From the NCBI GenBank assembly GCA_964609675.1, contig CAZSRX010000011.1, forward strand, positions 26,452 to 90,451: a stretch of 64,000 bases of DNA. The letters are read 5' to 3'. Source of the stretch: CAZSRX01 sp964609675 [NCBI: uncultured Bacteroidota bacterium]. Lineage in GTDB: Bacteria > CLD3 > SB21. The translations under genes and the position numbers were made by a program. Below, piece after piece: positions 1 through 9,385 of this stretch (position 1 is the stretch's first letter; every line of letters starts with the position of its first letter). The notes under the pieces are model-generated. The model was given only the letters and a program-made list of their open reading frames with translations. It searched no databases and was not told the origin of the DNA.

Positions 1-55
1 ATCTCCGCAATCACTCTCTGAAAGCACGCTAATGGTGATACAGGATTTCTCCGGC
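1..55. repeat. Intergenic direct repeat, copy A
   Basis: The first 55 bases of the window recur without a mismatch at 238-292. The window edge cuts this copy, so the full unit may be longer. The stretch 1-382 has no convincing gene; a 101-codon open frame at 32-337 is built from the repeats themselves. Between the copies lies a short inverted pair, CGAAATGAC (113-121) against GTCATTTCG (145-153). This is typical of a dispersed intergenic repeat family. Confidence 0.8.
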
Positions 56-225
56 GATACATTGATGCAGAGTAGCGGTGAATCGTCGTGGATATCAATA
101 ATACTCTGCCGTCGAAATGACCGTAGTGTCTTTTTTTCCCAATTGTCATTTCGAAACGTCCTGGTCTTTCTATACGACGGTACATGCAAAATACAACAGG
201 CTATGATACAAAGCCGAATGACGTT

Positions 226-292
226 GAGAAATCCTGTATCTCCGCAATCACTCTCTGAAAGCACGCTAATGGTGATACAGGATTTCTCCGGC
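226..292. repeat. Intergenic direct repeat copy B with 15-bp inverted arms
   Basis: Positions 238-292 repeat bases 1-55 exactly. Here the unit is preceded by GAGAAATCCTGTATC (226-240), whose reverse complement is at 274-288, so a transcript would fold into a long hairpin with a loop of about 33 nt. No T tract follows, so it looks like a structured intergenic repeat rather than a terminator. It could also help end transcription of the minus-strand gene that finishes at 383. Confidence 0.75.
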
Positions 293-382
293 CGTTGCTT
301 TATGTACAAGAACTATATTGCAGATGTATTATATTAGAATGATAGGCATCCTTTAGCCGTCGAGATAACCCTCCATCTGTGC

Positions 383-1783
383 TCACCATTTCGCCGACAG
401 TGTCACTTCCACGCCCTTGAATTCCGGTTTCTGCACGCACACGCCGCCTGCGCAGATTTTGCCCTCGCGGCGGGAACCGGCGAAAATTGTCAAATCCGTT
501 TTACCATACACATTCCAGTCTGCTTGCACGCCGCCCCAAAATTTTTTGTCCGATGTCTGATCCGTACTGCGCTCGCCTATCAGCGATATGGTATATTTTG
601 GCGATCGTGAATAACTCAGCGTCACCATTTGACTGTAGAACTGCCGATCAGTCAGCTTGATTTTCGAATGCTGGTGTTCCAGAATCACTTTCACGGCGTC
701 ATGCTCCGCGAAATGCCAGGACGCGCTGTGGACAAAATTCAGATACCGCGCTTCCAGGTCTTCCTCCCGTCCGGCGGCCCATATCCATTGCCAGTCTTCC
801 GGGTAATCCCACTCGAATTGCCCGTACATTTCCTGATAGAGCTTGAGGCGGTCATGATTCCGAGTGTAATTGTAATTCAGCGTGAGGATACCGGTTCCCA
901 CCACCGGATAGGATGCTTCCAGCAAAAAGCCCTGTTCGTCGTTCGCGTCCTGGACCAACTGATGACGGTTGAGTAACGCGAACAGATGTTCCCGAACCAC
1001 CGTCGGCGGATTGTTGTACACAAGTCCTTCCTCCAGCCTGAAATGCCGGTAATCCTTGACTTCTGCGGAGAGGCTGAACGATTCGATGAGCAGATTGCCT
1101 GAGGCGTAAGCGGCGCGTCCTTTTTTCGGCCGGTCGGGATGATCATTCATGGCGTATTCGGTGTAGAATTTGACATTTTTGAAATTCAGTTGTGTGAAGG
1201 CCGAACCGGTCTGCATTTCCCCGCGACCGGTAAGCGTGGTGACCATATAGGTGGTGCCTACATGCCACTGTCTGAAGGGCTTTACGCGCACCTCGCCGCC
1301 CTGAATGGATTCATCGTATCGCTTGCCGGTTAGATCCCGCATTCGACCTCCCAGCAAAAGGATATCCGCGTACGTATGCTTAAAATCAAATTTCAATCCG
1401 TCCAGATTAGTATCCCAGCGCAGATTCCGGTTTTCGTACGAACGCAACACCAGTCCGCGGCCGAGTATCGCATAAAAATTACCGACGGTGCCGGTAAAAC
1501 CGCCGTTTTTGTACTCAATAAAGCGCTGGTAAATGCCCTGCCCCGGCTCCTGCTGGGAGAACGCGTACGGCGGCGTGTGGATCTCATACCGGAAACCGAC
1601 TCGCCATTCGTCTTTCTTCAGGTAAAAATCTGTCCAGTTTTCAAAATACCTTTTCTTATATTCGCGGTCAACCGAGTATTCAGTATACAGATTGCCCTGC
1701 AACTGGAACTGGCCGAATAATTCGGGTGCTAGGGACAGGATCGGCAATAAAATATAAAATACAGACTGTTTATAGGATTTCAC
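383..1783 (-). CDS. Outer-membrane beta-barrel protein (DUF6029-like)
   Basis: This 466-residue protein has an N-terminal signal peptide (hydrophobic stretch from about residue 9, cleavage likely after the LFG near residue 24). The rest alternates polar and aromatic residues in the way of many barrel strands, with Trp/Tyr/Phe-rich segments throughout and a final aromatic residue (SAKW) typical of outer-membrane insertion. The length and the early GNFYAILGRGLVLR segment recall FCB-group barrels annotated as DUF6029. The start is GTG, 24 nt after the TlpA-like gene, so the two are probably co-transcribed. A substrate cannot be deduced; a porin or a partner of the thioredoxin-like protein is possible. 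Confidence 0.65.
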   Translation of the reverse strand: MKSYKQSVFYILLPILSLAPELFGQFQLQGNLYTEYSVDREYKKRYFENWTDFYLKKDEWRVGFRYEIHTPPYAFSQQEPGQGIYQRFIEYKNGGFTGTVGNFYAILGRGLVLRSYENRNLRWDTNLDGLKFDFKHTYADILLLGGRMRDLTGKRYDESIQGGEVRVKPFRQWHVGTTYMVTTLTGRGEMQTGSAFTQLNFKNVKFYTEYAMNDHPDRPKKGRAAYASGNLLIESFSLSAEVKDYRHFRLEEGLVYNNPPTVVREHLFALLNRHQLVQDANDEQGFLLEASYPVVGTGILTLNYNYTRNHDRLKLYQEMYGQFEWDYPEDWQWIWAAGREEDLEARYLNFVHSASWHFAEHDAVKVILEHQHSKIKLTDRQFYSQMVTLSYSRSPKYTISLIGERSTDQTSDKKFWGGVQADWNVYGKTDLTIFAGSRREGKICAGGVCVQKPEFKGVEVTLSAKW

Positions 1784-1807
1784 AGCAATCTCAATAGGTT
1801 AATTTAT

Positions 1808-2326
1808 TTATTCGGTTTTTTCGCCAGCGCCAAGCAATTCCGCGATTTTTTCTTCCACCTTTTTTTCATCGCCTTTTCGGAATCCGGTGTGCCCGTAAAC
1901 AATTTTTCCTTCTTTGTTCAGTAATACAGAAAACGGCGGCACCGTGACCTGATATAACTGCATCACTTCGTTGTTCGTATCCATCAGAATGCGGAACGGA
2001 TATTTACGGCTGTTGACAAAGCTCGGCACGCGGCCGGCGGTTTTGGTGTCGTCCACGGATATCGAAACCATCTCAAATCCCTGCGCATGATATTTTTCCC
2101 AGACCGGAATCATGGACTTCATCTCATCAAGACAGGGCGCGCACCAGGTTGCCCAGAAATTGATCAGAATCGGGCCCTTGCCGTAAAGGTCAGACAATTT
2201 AACATTCTCGCCATTGACATCCGGCAGAATAAAATCCGGCGACTGTTTATCTACGGCAATCTGAGCCACTGCAGTCGTTGCAGCGTTGATCAGGCAGAAC
2301 AAAGCAACCATAAAAATTTTTTTCAT
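1808..2326 (-). CDS. TlpA/ResA-family periplasmic thioredoxin
   Basis: This is a 172-residue thiol-disulphide oxidoreductase. It has a signal peptide (about residues 1-21, ending AVAQ), then the AhpC/TSA-like start (SPDFILPDVNGENVKLSDL) and the active site WCAPC at about residues 61-65. The cis-proline segment VTVPPFSVLLN and a C-terminal YGHTGF complete the TlpA fold. Such proteins reduce disulphides in exported proteins or apocytochromes. GGAG lies 7 nt before the ATG. It sits between an Omp28-like lipoprotein, itself of thioredoxin-like fold, and a barrel protein, which suggests an envelope redox or secretion role. Confidence 0.9.
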   Translation of the reverse strand: MKKIFMVALFCLINAATTAVAQIAVDKQSPDFILPDVNGENVKLSDLYGKGPILINFWATWCAPCLDEMKSMIPVWEKYHAQGFEMVSISVDDTKTAGRVPSFVNSRKYPFRILMDTNNEVMQLYQVTVPPFSVLLNKEGKIVYGHTGFRKGDEKKVEEKIAELLGAGEKTE

Positions 2327-2410
2327 AATTTTCTCCGTATGAATAACACGCTTTGGTATTTAATGAACTCCGTTAAGGTAAGGATGGAACGTTAAGGGTG
2401 CCGGGTACAA

Positions 2411-3649
2411 TCAGGGATAAACGGACCAGGCTGACTGCAATACAACCCCGGTATCATCATTCTGGAGGAAGGCTACAAGACAGATATCGCTGCCCCACGA
2501 AGGTTTTTTTGAGATGGCATAGGCCAGTGATTGTTCTTCACCCGCAGCCAGATTAATGGGAATGCCGTCCGGATCGCCGTAAAACCCGCGCAGAACATCG
2601 AAGAAATGCTTCAGACCGTTGGTGCCGGGCGGCTGGCTGAAATCCACCGATCGTTCAATGATAGCCATTCTTAATTTCACGTTACCGCTGACGGCGCTGA
2701 TCCCGCGTAGGGCCACCGTTCCCGCCAGCGAGTCAATCAGCAGACGCGGCGCGGGACGGATATCCAACATCACGGACGCGGAGGTCTGCAACGCTAACGC
2801 CATACGGCTTCGCAGAGAATCCTCAAATGTAACCAGTTCTCTGGGCACTTCACTGCCGTTGAGATAAATGGTCGGCAACACCAGATAGGCACTGCCGGCT
2901 TTGTAATAATCGTACCGGTTAAGGTTCGCCGTGTCCGCCTCGAGGTACATGGGGTCATACTTACTCGGATAACTGGTGTGATATCCGATGCTCATAACTT
3001 TACTGACGCCGTAATCCAGCATGACTTTCTCAATGACTGCGTCATACGGCGGGCAGGGATTGCAACTGGTGTTGGAGAAATGCTCAATCAAGGCTATGCG
3101 GCCGGACGGGGATAAGGTTTCACTGATGTTCGTCTGAGCGCCGCCGCTGATGGTAATGCTCCTGGACGTCTCGTTAAAACCGTTTTTCTGAATCCTTAGA
3201 TTGTAGGTTCCGGCAGGTAAACCGTTGTACGTAAAAAGTCCGCCTGGATCGGAGTACCCGAGTTGTACCTGGTTCAGGGATACCATGGCCCAGCCCGGGT
3301 TGGTGGTCACGCAAAGATTACCGGAAGGTACCGGTGTCAGCGTAAATTCAATGGTCTCCGTTCCGGCGCTGTCCAGATCCACTACCATCGAATCGGGCGC
3401 AGATTTATGACCGGCCAGCATTACATGAACCACATGTCTTCCTACCGGAATTCCGTTCAGAATATCGGTAGTGGTTTTAAGACCGGTTTTTTTATAATCC
3501 AGAAAAATATCGGCCTGCAGTGCGTTGTTGACCGATACGATGATCGTGCCCTTTTGCGTCTCATTGTTAAAGGATCTTCCATCATCGGTTTCGCAGGCGA
3601 CCAGCAGAGCGGTTGTAAAAAAAATTACTGAATAAATTAAATATTTCAT
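2411..3649 (-). CDS. PEGA-domain/Omp28-like lipoprotein
   Basis: A lipoprotein of about 412 residues. A short signal ends in a lipobox (LLVAC, Cys near residue 19). Two PEGA-type beta repeats follow (about 35-105 and 108-170; motifs GTIIVSVN, GIPVGRHVVHVML and GLPAGTYNLRI). The C-terminal half is Omp28-like: LIEHFSNTSCNPCPPYD carries a CxxC-type pair, then IGYHTSYPSKYDPMY. The ATG at 3649 overlaps the TGA of the upstream reading frame (TGATG), which indicates translational coupling, and AAGGA precedes it. I prefer this to a TTG one codon earlier. It is a surface- or periplasm-facing lipoprotein of unknown partner. Confidence 0.8.
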   Translation of the reverse strand: MKYLIYSVIFFTTALLVACETDDGRSFNNETQKGTIIVSVNNALQADIFLDYKKTGLKTTTDILNGIPVGRHVVHVMLAGHKSAPDSMVVDLDSAGTETIEFTLTPVPSGNLCVTTNPGWAMVSLNQVQLGYSDPGGLFTYNGLPAGTYNLRIQKNGFNETSRSITISGGAQTNISETLSPSGRIALIEHFSNTSCNPCPPYDAVIEKVMLDYGVSKVMSIGYHTSYPSKYDPMYLEADTANLNRYDYYKAGSAYLVLPTIYLNGSEVPRELVTFEDSLRSRMALALQTSASVMLDIRPAPRLLIDSLAGTVALRGISAVSGNVKLRMAIIERSVDFSQPPGTNGLKHFFDVLRGFYGDPDGIPINLAAGEEQSLAYAISKKPSWGSDICLVAFLQNDDTGVVLQSAWSVYP

Positions 3650-4578
3650 CAAAATCCTTTTTTTATCTCAAAAGTATCATCATTCAGGATTGTCTGACAC
3701 TGCCCACGGTTAATGAAAAATGTATATAAACCTGACGCCGCCGCTTTCAGAGGCTCATCGCTTCCATCCCATACAATCCGATATTTACCCGGCGCCTGCA
3801 TCCCGTCGAACAATTTCCGGATCGTGTGTTTTAACGTATTATATATAGACAGATTCACCGTCGTTTTCTTACCCGCCGGGATTGAATATGATATTTCAGT
3901 GGAGGAATTAAAGGGATTTGGGTAATTCGGATAAAGTGTAAAATCATGCCGGCTGCCGATTTCCCCTGAAGCGATTCCCGTCAGCGAGGCATAATTGAAA
4001 AAAGTGGCTTGCAAGACTTCTTTCGTTGGATCATTCTGTATGAAAGCCACGGCTCCTGTGGGCGCATCGGGATGAAACGCAAAAGGCGCGGCATTATAAT
4101 TAAACGTAAAAGTGTGCGTATCGCCTACTGCCAGGGATATCAATGTTTCCTGCGCGTCCGGCACCATATCCAGCGGCGAAAATTCATAGTGCGCCCTAAC
4201 CGAGTGGCGGCTGTTAAAATGCATGCCGATATTCGCCGTTCTCGCGGAGGTTCCTACCATTGGATGCATGCCGTCCACCCAGACTGTAGGGATATATTCG
4301 GGATTATAGTATATGACGCGCGCATTATTATCAACCGGATTATTTGCATAATAATTATCTGATGGTCAGCACCCGTTCCGTAGGGCAATAATGGTTTCCG
4401 TCGCCTGCCAATGCATAAAGTTCTGCACCGTCAAACTGGCGGAAGCGCAACCGCTTCAGTCGTCACCGCGGCTGCCTCAATAAGAACCATACGGATAGGC
4501 GTCTCCTGCGATGCCAATGAATGACCAAACATCATGAAAAGACCTGTTAAAAAAAATAGGGGCGTACAAATATCTCAT
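3649..4578 (-). pseudogene. Decayed Omp28-like secreted protein with T9SS tail
   Basis: The intact part (3649-4278, 209 codons) begins inside a domain. It has the Omp28-like end and then the T9SS sorting domain (NYPNPFNSSTEISYSIP, then IVWDGSDEP) but no signal peptide. The same frame continues upstream through PSDNYYANNPVDNN and IPTVWVDG, which are conserved Omp28 segments, until a TGA at 4366-4368. Further upstream, other frames encode a signal-like start (ATG at 4578; hydrophobic TGLFMMFGHSLAS) and MVLIEAAA, joined only if an A8 run on the plus strand (T8 in the gene) at 4549-4556 loses one base. The CxxC region is missing. Several lesions are therefore present. It overlaps the intact paralogue downstream. 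Confidence 0.7.
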
Positions 4579-4592
4579 ATCTTAATCAAGTT

Positions 4593-5318
4593 TTACTTTA
4601 TCAAGGTCATCTTTTTGGTTGACTGATTGGCACCGGATTGAAGGCGATAAAGATAAATACCTGCTGAAACGGACTCTCCCGCATTATTCCTGCCGTCCCA
4701 CACAATCTGGTGCGCGCCCGCGTTTTGCTTTTCATGGACCAGCGTGCGTATCTCCTGGCCAAGAATATTGAAAATCTTCAGCGTCACTTCACGGCTCACG
4801 GCCAACCGATAACTGATTACGGTTGTGGGATTGAACGGATTGGGATAATTACCATTCAGCGCAAATTGAAGATTCGTATTGGGGCCGGCGTCAATATCAA
4901 TGGTCACGGTGGATAAGGTAAAGGTTAAATCCTGATAATTCAAGGAATCGGATGCGGGATATACTCTCAGCGTAATATTTCCCACCGCAGGATTTATGTC
5001 CGTAGAAACGTCCAGATCGATTGGGCAGGTATCGCCGGCAGCAACGGAAAATCCGACAAGGCTGACATCCGGCGGATAACATCCGTTAGGCGTACACAAA
5101 GCACTGGTCCATCCGGAAGGTATCGCATTAACGGTTCGTTTAAGTTTCATGGATAACGAGCCCGCCGAATGGTTTATCACAAGCGCATTAAATTGCGCAA
5201 ATTCTCCGGGTAATGCGTTTTTACTTAATACATTCGAGGTAAACGTAAAACTCTGCGCCACGGCTGATACACTCATCACGATGAAGGCAACGGCTGTGAA
5301 AAGTATGGTCCTTCGCAT
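4593..5318 (-). CDS. Secreted protein with T9SS type A sorting domain
   Basis: From the ATG at 5318 the protein has about 241 residues. MRRTILFTAVAF begins a clear signal peptide ending SAVAQ. I prefer this start to one 22 codons earlier, which would bury the signal. The middle is a beta-rich region of about 120 residues with a Cys pair (CTPNGC), resembling an Ig-like or CARDB-type fold of unknown role. The C-terminus is a textbook type IX sorting domain: NYPNPFNPTTVISYRL, ILGQEIRTLV, IVWDGRNNAG and SAGIYLYRL. It is likely exported to the cell surface. The next frame downstream is the decayed Omp28-like gene. Confidence 0.85.
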   Translation of the reverse strand: MRRTILFTAVAFIVMSVSAVAQSFTFTSNVLSKNALPGEFAQFNALVINHSAGSLSMKLKRTVNAIPSGWTSALCTPNGCYPPDVSLVGFSVAAGDTCPIDLDVSTDINPAVGNITLRVYPASDSLNYQDLTFTLSTVTIDIDAGPNTNLQFALNGNYPNPFNPTTVISYRLAVSREVTLKIFNILGQEIRTLVHEKQNAGAHQIVWDGRNNAGESVSAGIYLYRLQSGANQSTKKMTLIK

Positions 5319-5459
5319 TATCAGACTTTCATTATTAGGTTTATTTTTTGTATTCATTATAATTAACAACCACAGAAATATCAAGCAAAATGATGATAAA
5401 AAAATACAAATGTCTTAAATACCCCTCAAAATAAAAACAACGATGTTTTCAAATAATGA

Positions 5460-6536
5460 TCAGATCGTAAACACTTCCCCTATTTTCAATTCTTTCACGG
5501 ATCCGTGAATCTTATTGTGTTTATCCATCTGTCGGATAAACCGGATCGGCTCTCCGGGCGGTTCGTCGGCCAGATCGAAGGTGCCGTAATGCATCGGGAT
5601 GAATGTTTGTCCTTTCAGGTCGTGAAACGCCTGCACGGCTTCGCCGGGATTCATGTGATTGGTTTTCATGATATACGACGGCTTGTAGGCGCCGATCGGC
5701 ATCAGACAGATGTCCGGTGCAAACATTTCTCCGATATCCTTAAAATGCGGCGCGTACGCGGAATCCCCGGCGAAAAATATTTTGTGTCGCGGCGTTTCAA
5801 TGAGAAAACTGCCCCAGTGAATTTTATTCCGATCCCATGGCATACGGATGTACCAGTGCTGGGCCGGAAGAAAAGAAATTTTAAAATCTTCTTTAATGGT
5901 ATATTGCTGGTACCAGCCCGCTTCCTGGGTTATGACATATTTGTTCATGGAGGCCAGCAACCCGCTCATGCGCAATGGAGTCAGGGCCGTTACATCCCGT
6001 GATATAAAACGGTTGATGGTGTCCTTGTCCAGATGATCGTAATGTCCGTGGGAAATCAGCAGATAATCAATATGGTCCAAATCATCCCACGACATAGGCA
6101 TCGGCGTTTTACGTTCCTGGACCGGCAGATGGTTCAGCACGGGATCGGTCATCAGCCACCGTTTACCCACATGGATGAGAAAGGTGGAATGGCCGAGCCA
6201 GATGATGCAGTCCTTATGTATCTGCGCGAGTCGTCCCATGGTTTCTATCTCGGGTTTAAACGTATCAGCCGCTTTTTCTTCCTTCTGCGGATTACGCGAG
6301 GCAAACCATTTCATGATCGTGCCGAAGGATTTATTGGAAACTTCCAGATTCTCGTTCAGAAAGCGCCCGTCCAGCAAGGGACTGCCGGGATAGCCGGGCC
6401 TGATAAGCGGTAAATCCTTGTTCAGAAGGTAGGATACCGACGTTTCCTCTTTCAGCGCACGGCTGTAAAGGTCTTTGGTCAGTAGAAGGCCGGCTGTCTG
6501 AATACCGGCCGCTTTTAGAAAAGCTCTTCGGTTCAT
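5460..6536 (-). CDS. MBL-fold hydrolase, NAPE-PLD/UlaG-like
   Basis: This is a zinc metallo-beta-lactamase-fold hydrolase of about 358 residues. The start MNRRAFLKAAG resembles a Tat signal (an RR pair followed by a hydrophobic stretch), so I take the ATG at 6536 rather than one 10 codons upstream. Metal ligands are visible: LLISHGHYDHLD (HxHxDH), HSTF, GDSAYAP and the late MHYGTF histidine. WLGHSTFLIHVGKRWLMTDPVL is characteristic of the NAPE-PLD/L-ascorbate-6-phosphate lactonase-like group. Family members cleave phosphodiesters or lactones; the substrate here is unknown. It stands alone between a secreted protein and peptidase E. Confidence 0.85.
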   Translation of the reverse strand: MNRRAFLKAAGIQTAGLLLTKDLYSRALKEETSVSYLLNKDLPLIRPGYPGSPLLDGRFLNENLEVSNKSFGTIMKWFASRNPQKEEKAADTFKPEIETMGRLAQIHKDCIIWLGHSTFLIHVGKRWLMTDPVLNHLPVQERKTPMPMSWDDLDHIDYLLISHGHYDHLDKDTINRFISRDVTALTPLRMSGLLASMNKYVITQEAGWYQQYTIKEDFKISFLPAQHWYIRMPWDRNKIHWGSFLIETPRHKIFFAGDSAYAPHFKDIGEMFAPDICLMPIGAYKPSYIMKTNHMNPGEAVQAFHDLKGQTFIPMHYGTFDLADEPPGEPIRFIRQMDKHNKIHGSVKELKIGEVFTI

Positions 6537-6602
6537 GGTTTTATAACTAGAATATTTTTCCGGCAAAATTATTCCGAACCGATAAAAGATAATCCGATAC
6601 GG

Positions 6603-7304
6603 TTATGGGTTCAGCAGGAAACGCATATCCGATCCCGCCGGATATTCCTTGACCTCGCCGTTCTTGTAAAATATCCTGGCGCCTTTAATGCCGCCGAGCC
6701 GGACAGCGCCGTCTTCGATCCGCAACCACGTACCTTCACGGAGACCAACTACGATGTTATCGTTGACCTCATGAAACTCTTTGATGCGCTGTTCGCGCGT
6801 TTCGCCCATGTGCATGGAATTCGGGTCAGCGTCGATATAATGCGGGTTGATATTAAAGGGGACCAAACCGATTGCGTCAAATGACGGCGGATAGACAATC
6901 GGCATGTCGTTGGTCGTTTTAATCGAAACCGTGGCGACGTTGGTGCCGGCGCTCGCGCCTATATAAACCGTACCGTTCAGCACCCGTTCGCGTATCAGCG
7001 CCACTAAGTTTTCTTCGTAGAGTTTTTTCAATAAACGGAAAGTATTGCCTCCCCCAACGTGTATGGCTTTCGCCTGAAGGATGGCATCCGCCGCCTGGCC
7101 AAACTCATGAATGCCTCTGACTTCGACGCCCATCGGTTTGTAGCGCTGACGCGTTTTCTCCGTGTACATATCCCAGTCATGAAGCGCATACGGAACAAAT
7201 ACAATTTCTTTTATCGTACCTAAAAAATCGCTGATTTCGCCGGCGCAATGATCCAGATAACCGCCGCCGAAATTGGTGGAGTTGCTTATTAGAAGTGCGC
7301 GCAT
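6603..7304 (-). CDS. pepE: Peptidase E (alpha-aspartyl dipeptidase, S51)
   Basis: At 233 residues it matches the usual PepE length. PepE hydrolyses Asp-X dipeptides in the cytoplasm. Visible family features are the N-terminal LLISNSTNFGGGYL, the oxyanion segment HVGGGNTFRLL, and the nucleophile elbow GASAGTNVA with the catalytic Ser. INPHYIDADP and REQRIKEF are also typical. GGAG is 7 nt before the ATG. It is transcribed divergently from the threonine aldolase gene, with about 140 bp between the starts. Confidence 0.93.
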   Translation of the reverse strand: MRALLISNSTNFGGGYLDHCAGEISDFLGTIKEIVFVPYALHDWDMYTEKTRQRYKPMGVEVRGIHEFGQAADAILQAKAIHVGGGNTFRLLKKLYEENLVALIRERVLNGTVYIGASAGTNVATVSIKTTNDMPIVYPPSFDAIGLVPFNINPHYIDADPNSMHMGETREQRIKEFHEVNDNIVVGLREGTWLRIEDGAVRLGGIKGARIFYKNGEVKEYPAGSDMRFLLNP

Positions 7305-7446
7305 GGTATTCTCCGTTTTTTTTCTTTTCTTTAAACTGAAACCTAAGGAAAGCGCGTGTTTTTTTCAACCGAAATCGTTTTTATGTTTTCCATTGAAAAA
7401 TAAAGCGGAATGCGTTACTTTTACCCGAAAGGATTTTAAGATAACC

Positions 7447-8472
7447 ATGATAGACTTACGAAGCGATACTGTCACGAAACCGTCCGAAGCCATGCGCCGG
7501 GTCATGATGACCGCCGAAGTCGGCGACGATGTTTTCGGCGAAGACCCAACCGTTAATAAACTTCAGGATACCGTTGCGGAGATGCTGGGCAAGGAAGCGG
7601 CGCTCTTTGTCCCCAGCGGCACCATGGGGAATCAGATATGCATTCGGGTTCACACGGCGCACGGGCAGGAAATGATCTGCGACTGGAATTCTCACGTATT
7701 CAACTATGAAGCCGGCGCCGCCTCCGCGCTGGCCGGCGTGCAGTTAAAACCGATTGTCGGACAGGACGGCATTCTTACGGCAGAGCAGATTCAAGCGGCC
7801 ATCAGCGACAACGATATTCATCACGCCGAAACGCGCCTTATAGAACTTGAGAATACGCATAACCGCGGCGGCGGCATTGTGTACCCTATCGAGGAAATCC
7901 GTAAAATTAAAACTATCGCCGAACGGCATAAAATTTCCTTGCATCTAGACGGCGCACGATTATTTAACGCGGTCTTATACTCGGGAATACCGGCTCGGGA
8001 ATACGCCCGGCATGCGGATTCTGTCATGGTCTGTCTTTCCAAAGGACTCGGCGCGCCGGTCGGATCGGTCATCGCCGGCACTAAACCATTCATCGATAAA
8101 GCACGATGCGTTCGTAAAATGTACGGCGGCGGCATGCGCCAGGCGGGCATCCTCGCGGCGGCAGGCTTATACGCCTTAGAGAACAACGTCCAGCGGCTCG
8201 AACAGGATCACCGCTGGGCCCAACAGCTGGCAACGGCCATCGCGGATTTGCGCCCGTTTACCATTGATTTGTCTAAAGTCCACACCAACATCGTGATCTT
8301 TACTATCACCGATGACCGCCTGAACGCCGACGATGTCGTGGCGGAGCTTGAAAGCCGCCATATCGGCACGCTGGCTTTTGATAAAAAACGCGTCCGGATG
8401 GTCACCCACATGGATCTTTGCCAGGAAGATATTGACCGGACCATTAAAATATTAAAAGAAATTTATTCCTAA
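7447..8472 (+). CDS. ltaE: Low-specificity L-threonine aldolase
   Basis: A PLP-dependent enzyme of 341 residues that splits threonine or allo-threonine to glycine and acetaldehyde. The family N-terminus MIDLRSDTVTKPSEAMRR fixes the start at 7447; the open frame runs further upstream, but only through non-conserved sequence overlapping the pepE leader. Other marks are GDDVFGEDPTVN, FVPSGTMGNQ, HLDGARLFNA and the PLP lysine in VCLSKGLGAPVGS. It is the first gene of a plus-strand run with deoC (24 nt downstream), fbp and a SEC-C protein. Its product acetaldehyde is also a DeoC substrate or product. Confidence 0.93.
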   Translation: MIDLRSDTVTKPSEAMRRVMMTAEVGDDVFGEDPTVNKLQDTVAEMLGKEAALFVPSGTMGNQICIRVHTAHGQEMICDWNSHVFNYEAGAASALAGVQLKPIVGQDGILTAEQIQAAISDNDIHHAETRLIELENTHNRGGGIVYPIEEIRKIKTIAERHKISLHLDGARLFNAVLYSGIPAREYARHADSVMVCLSKGLGAPVGSVIAGTKPFIDKARCVRKMYGGGMRQAGILAAAGLYALENNVQRLEQDHRWAQQLATAIADLRPFTIDLSKVHTNIVIFTITDDRLNADDVVAELESRHIGTLAFDKKRVRMVTHMDLCQEDIDRTIKILKEIYS

Positions 8473-8496
8473 CCAATTTGACAGAGGGTTCTACCC

Positions 8497-9339
8497 ATGG
8501 AAAAACAGATTGAAGACCTCATCGCCGAACAACTCAAAAAACAGCAAAAAGACATCGATTATCTCAGCAATCCCTGCCATGACGCCATTAGCAAAGAACC
8601 GGAAGCGGTGAATCGGATTATATCCTGCGGCGCGTGCCGGATATCGTCCAGTCTGGGCATCAGTCCGTCCCGGGAAGTGGTGGGCCGCATGATTGACCAT
8701 ACGCTTCTGAAAGCGGATGCCACGGCCGCCGAAATCGACGCTTTGTGCGACGAAGCCGTGAAGTATTGTTTCGCTTCGGTATGCGTGAATCCTTGCTGGG
8801 TCAAGCGATGCGCCGAACGCCTGCGGCGCAAAGGCGTCGCGGTCTGTACGGTCGTCGGGTTCCCGCTGGGCGCCACCAGCACGCCAGCCAAGGCCATGGA
8901 AACGGAAATCGCCGTCAAGCACGGCGCCAACGAAATCGATATGGTAATCAATATCGGCTGGCTCAAATCCGGCGAATACGAGTTGGTCAAGAAGGACATT
9001 CATGAAGTGGTCCGGTATGCGGGCCGGCATATTCCCGTCAAGGTTATTTTAGAAACCTGCTTGCTCACGGACGAGGAAAAAATCAAGGCCTGCATTTTAT
9101 CCAAAGAAGCCGGCGCGGCGTATGTCAAGACCTCGACCGGATTCAGCAAGTCGGGCGCCACGGCCGCCGATATCGCGCTGATGCGCAAGGTAGTCGGCGA
9201 AGAACTCGGCGTGAAGGCTTCCGGCGGCGTGCGCACCTACGAAGACGCCGTCGCAATGATTGAATCCGGCGCGTCCCGCATCGGCGCCAGCGCCAGCGTC
9301 AAGATTGTCACCGGAAAAGGCGCCGCCTCGGGTTACTAG
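8497..9339 (+). CDS. deoC: Deoxyribose-phosphate aldolase
   Basis: DeoC interconverts 2-deoxyribose 5-phosphate with acetaldehyde and glyceraldehyde 3-phosphate. The core begins at [12 protein letters not shown] (about residue 65) and shows [28 protein letters not shown], the catalytic lysines in [10 protein letters not shown] and [16 protein letters not shown], and VKASGGVRT. It has 280 residues against about 220 in most homologues; the extra 60 N-terminal residues are charged and contain CHDAIS and [10 protein letters not shown]. This extension is in frame and preceded by an AGAGGG ribosome site, so it is probably translated. Confidence 0.94.
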   Translation: MEKQIEDLIAEQLKKQQKDIDYLSNPCHDAISKEPEAVNRIISCGACRISSSLGISPSREVVGRMIDHTLLKADATAAEIDALCDEAVKYCFASVCVNPCWVKRCAERLRRKGVAVCTVVGFPLGATSTPAKAMETEIAVKHGANEIDMVINIGWLKSGEYELVKKDIHEVVRYAGRHIPVKVILETCLLTDEEKIKACILSKEAGAAYVKTSTGFSKSGATAADIALMRKVVGEELGVKASGGVRTYEDAVAMIESGASRIGASASVKIVTGKGAASGY

Positions 9340-9385
9340 GCCGCCCTATATATCAGTCAATCCATCCTTTACATAAGAGACGCCT

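Noticed and set aside
32-337. Open frame of 101 codons at the window start
   Set aside because: It is made of the two copies of the intergenic repeat and shows no protein-like pattern.
7273-7446. N-terminal extension of the threonine aldolase
   Set aside because: It overlaps the pepE leader on the other strand and precedes the family N-terminus MIDLRSDTV; not conserved.
8559-8999. Long minus-strand open frames opposite deoC, fbp, nadK and punA
   Set aside because: They mirror codon bias of the real genes and have no ribosome sites or family features.
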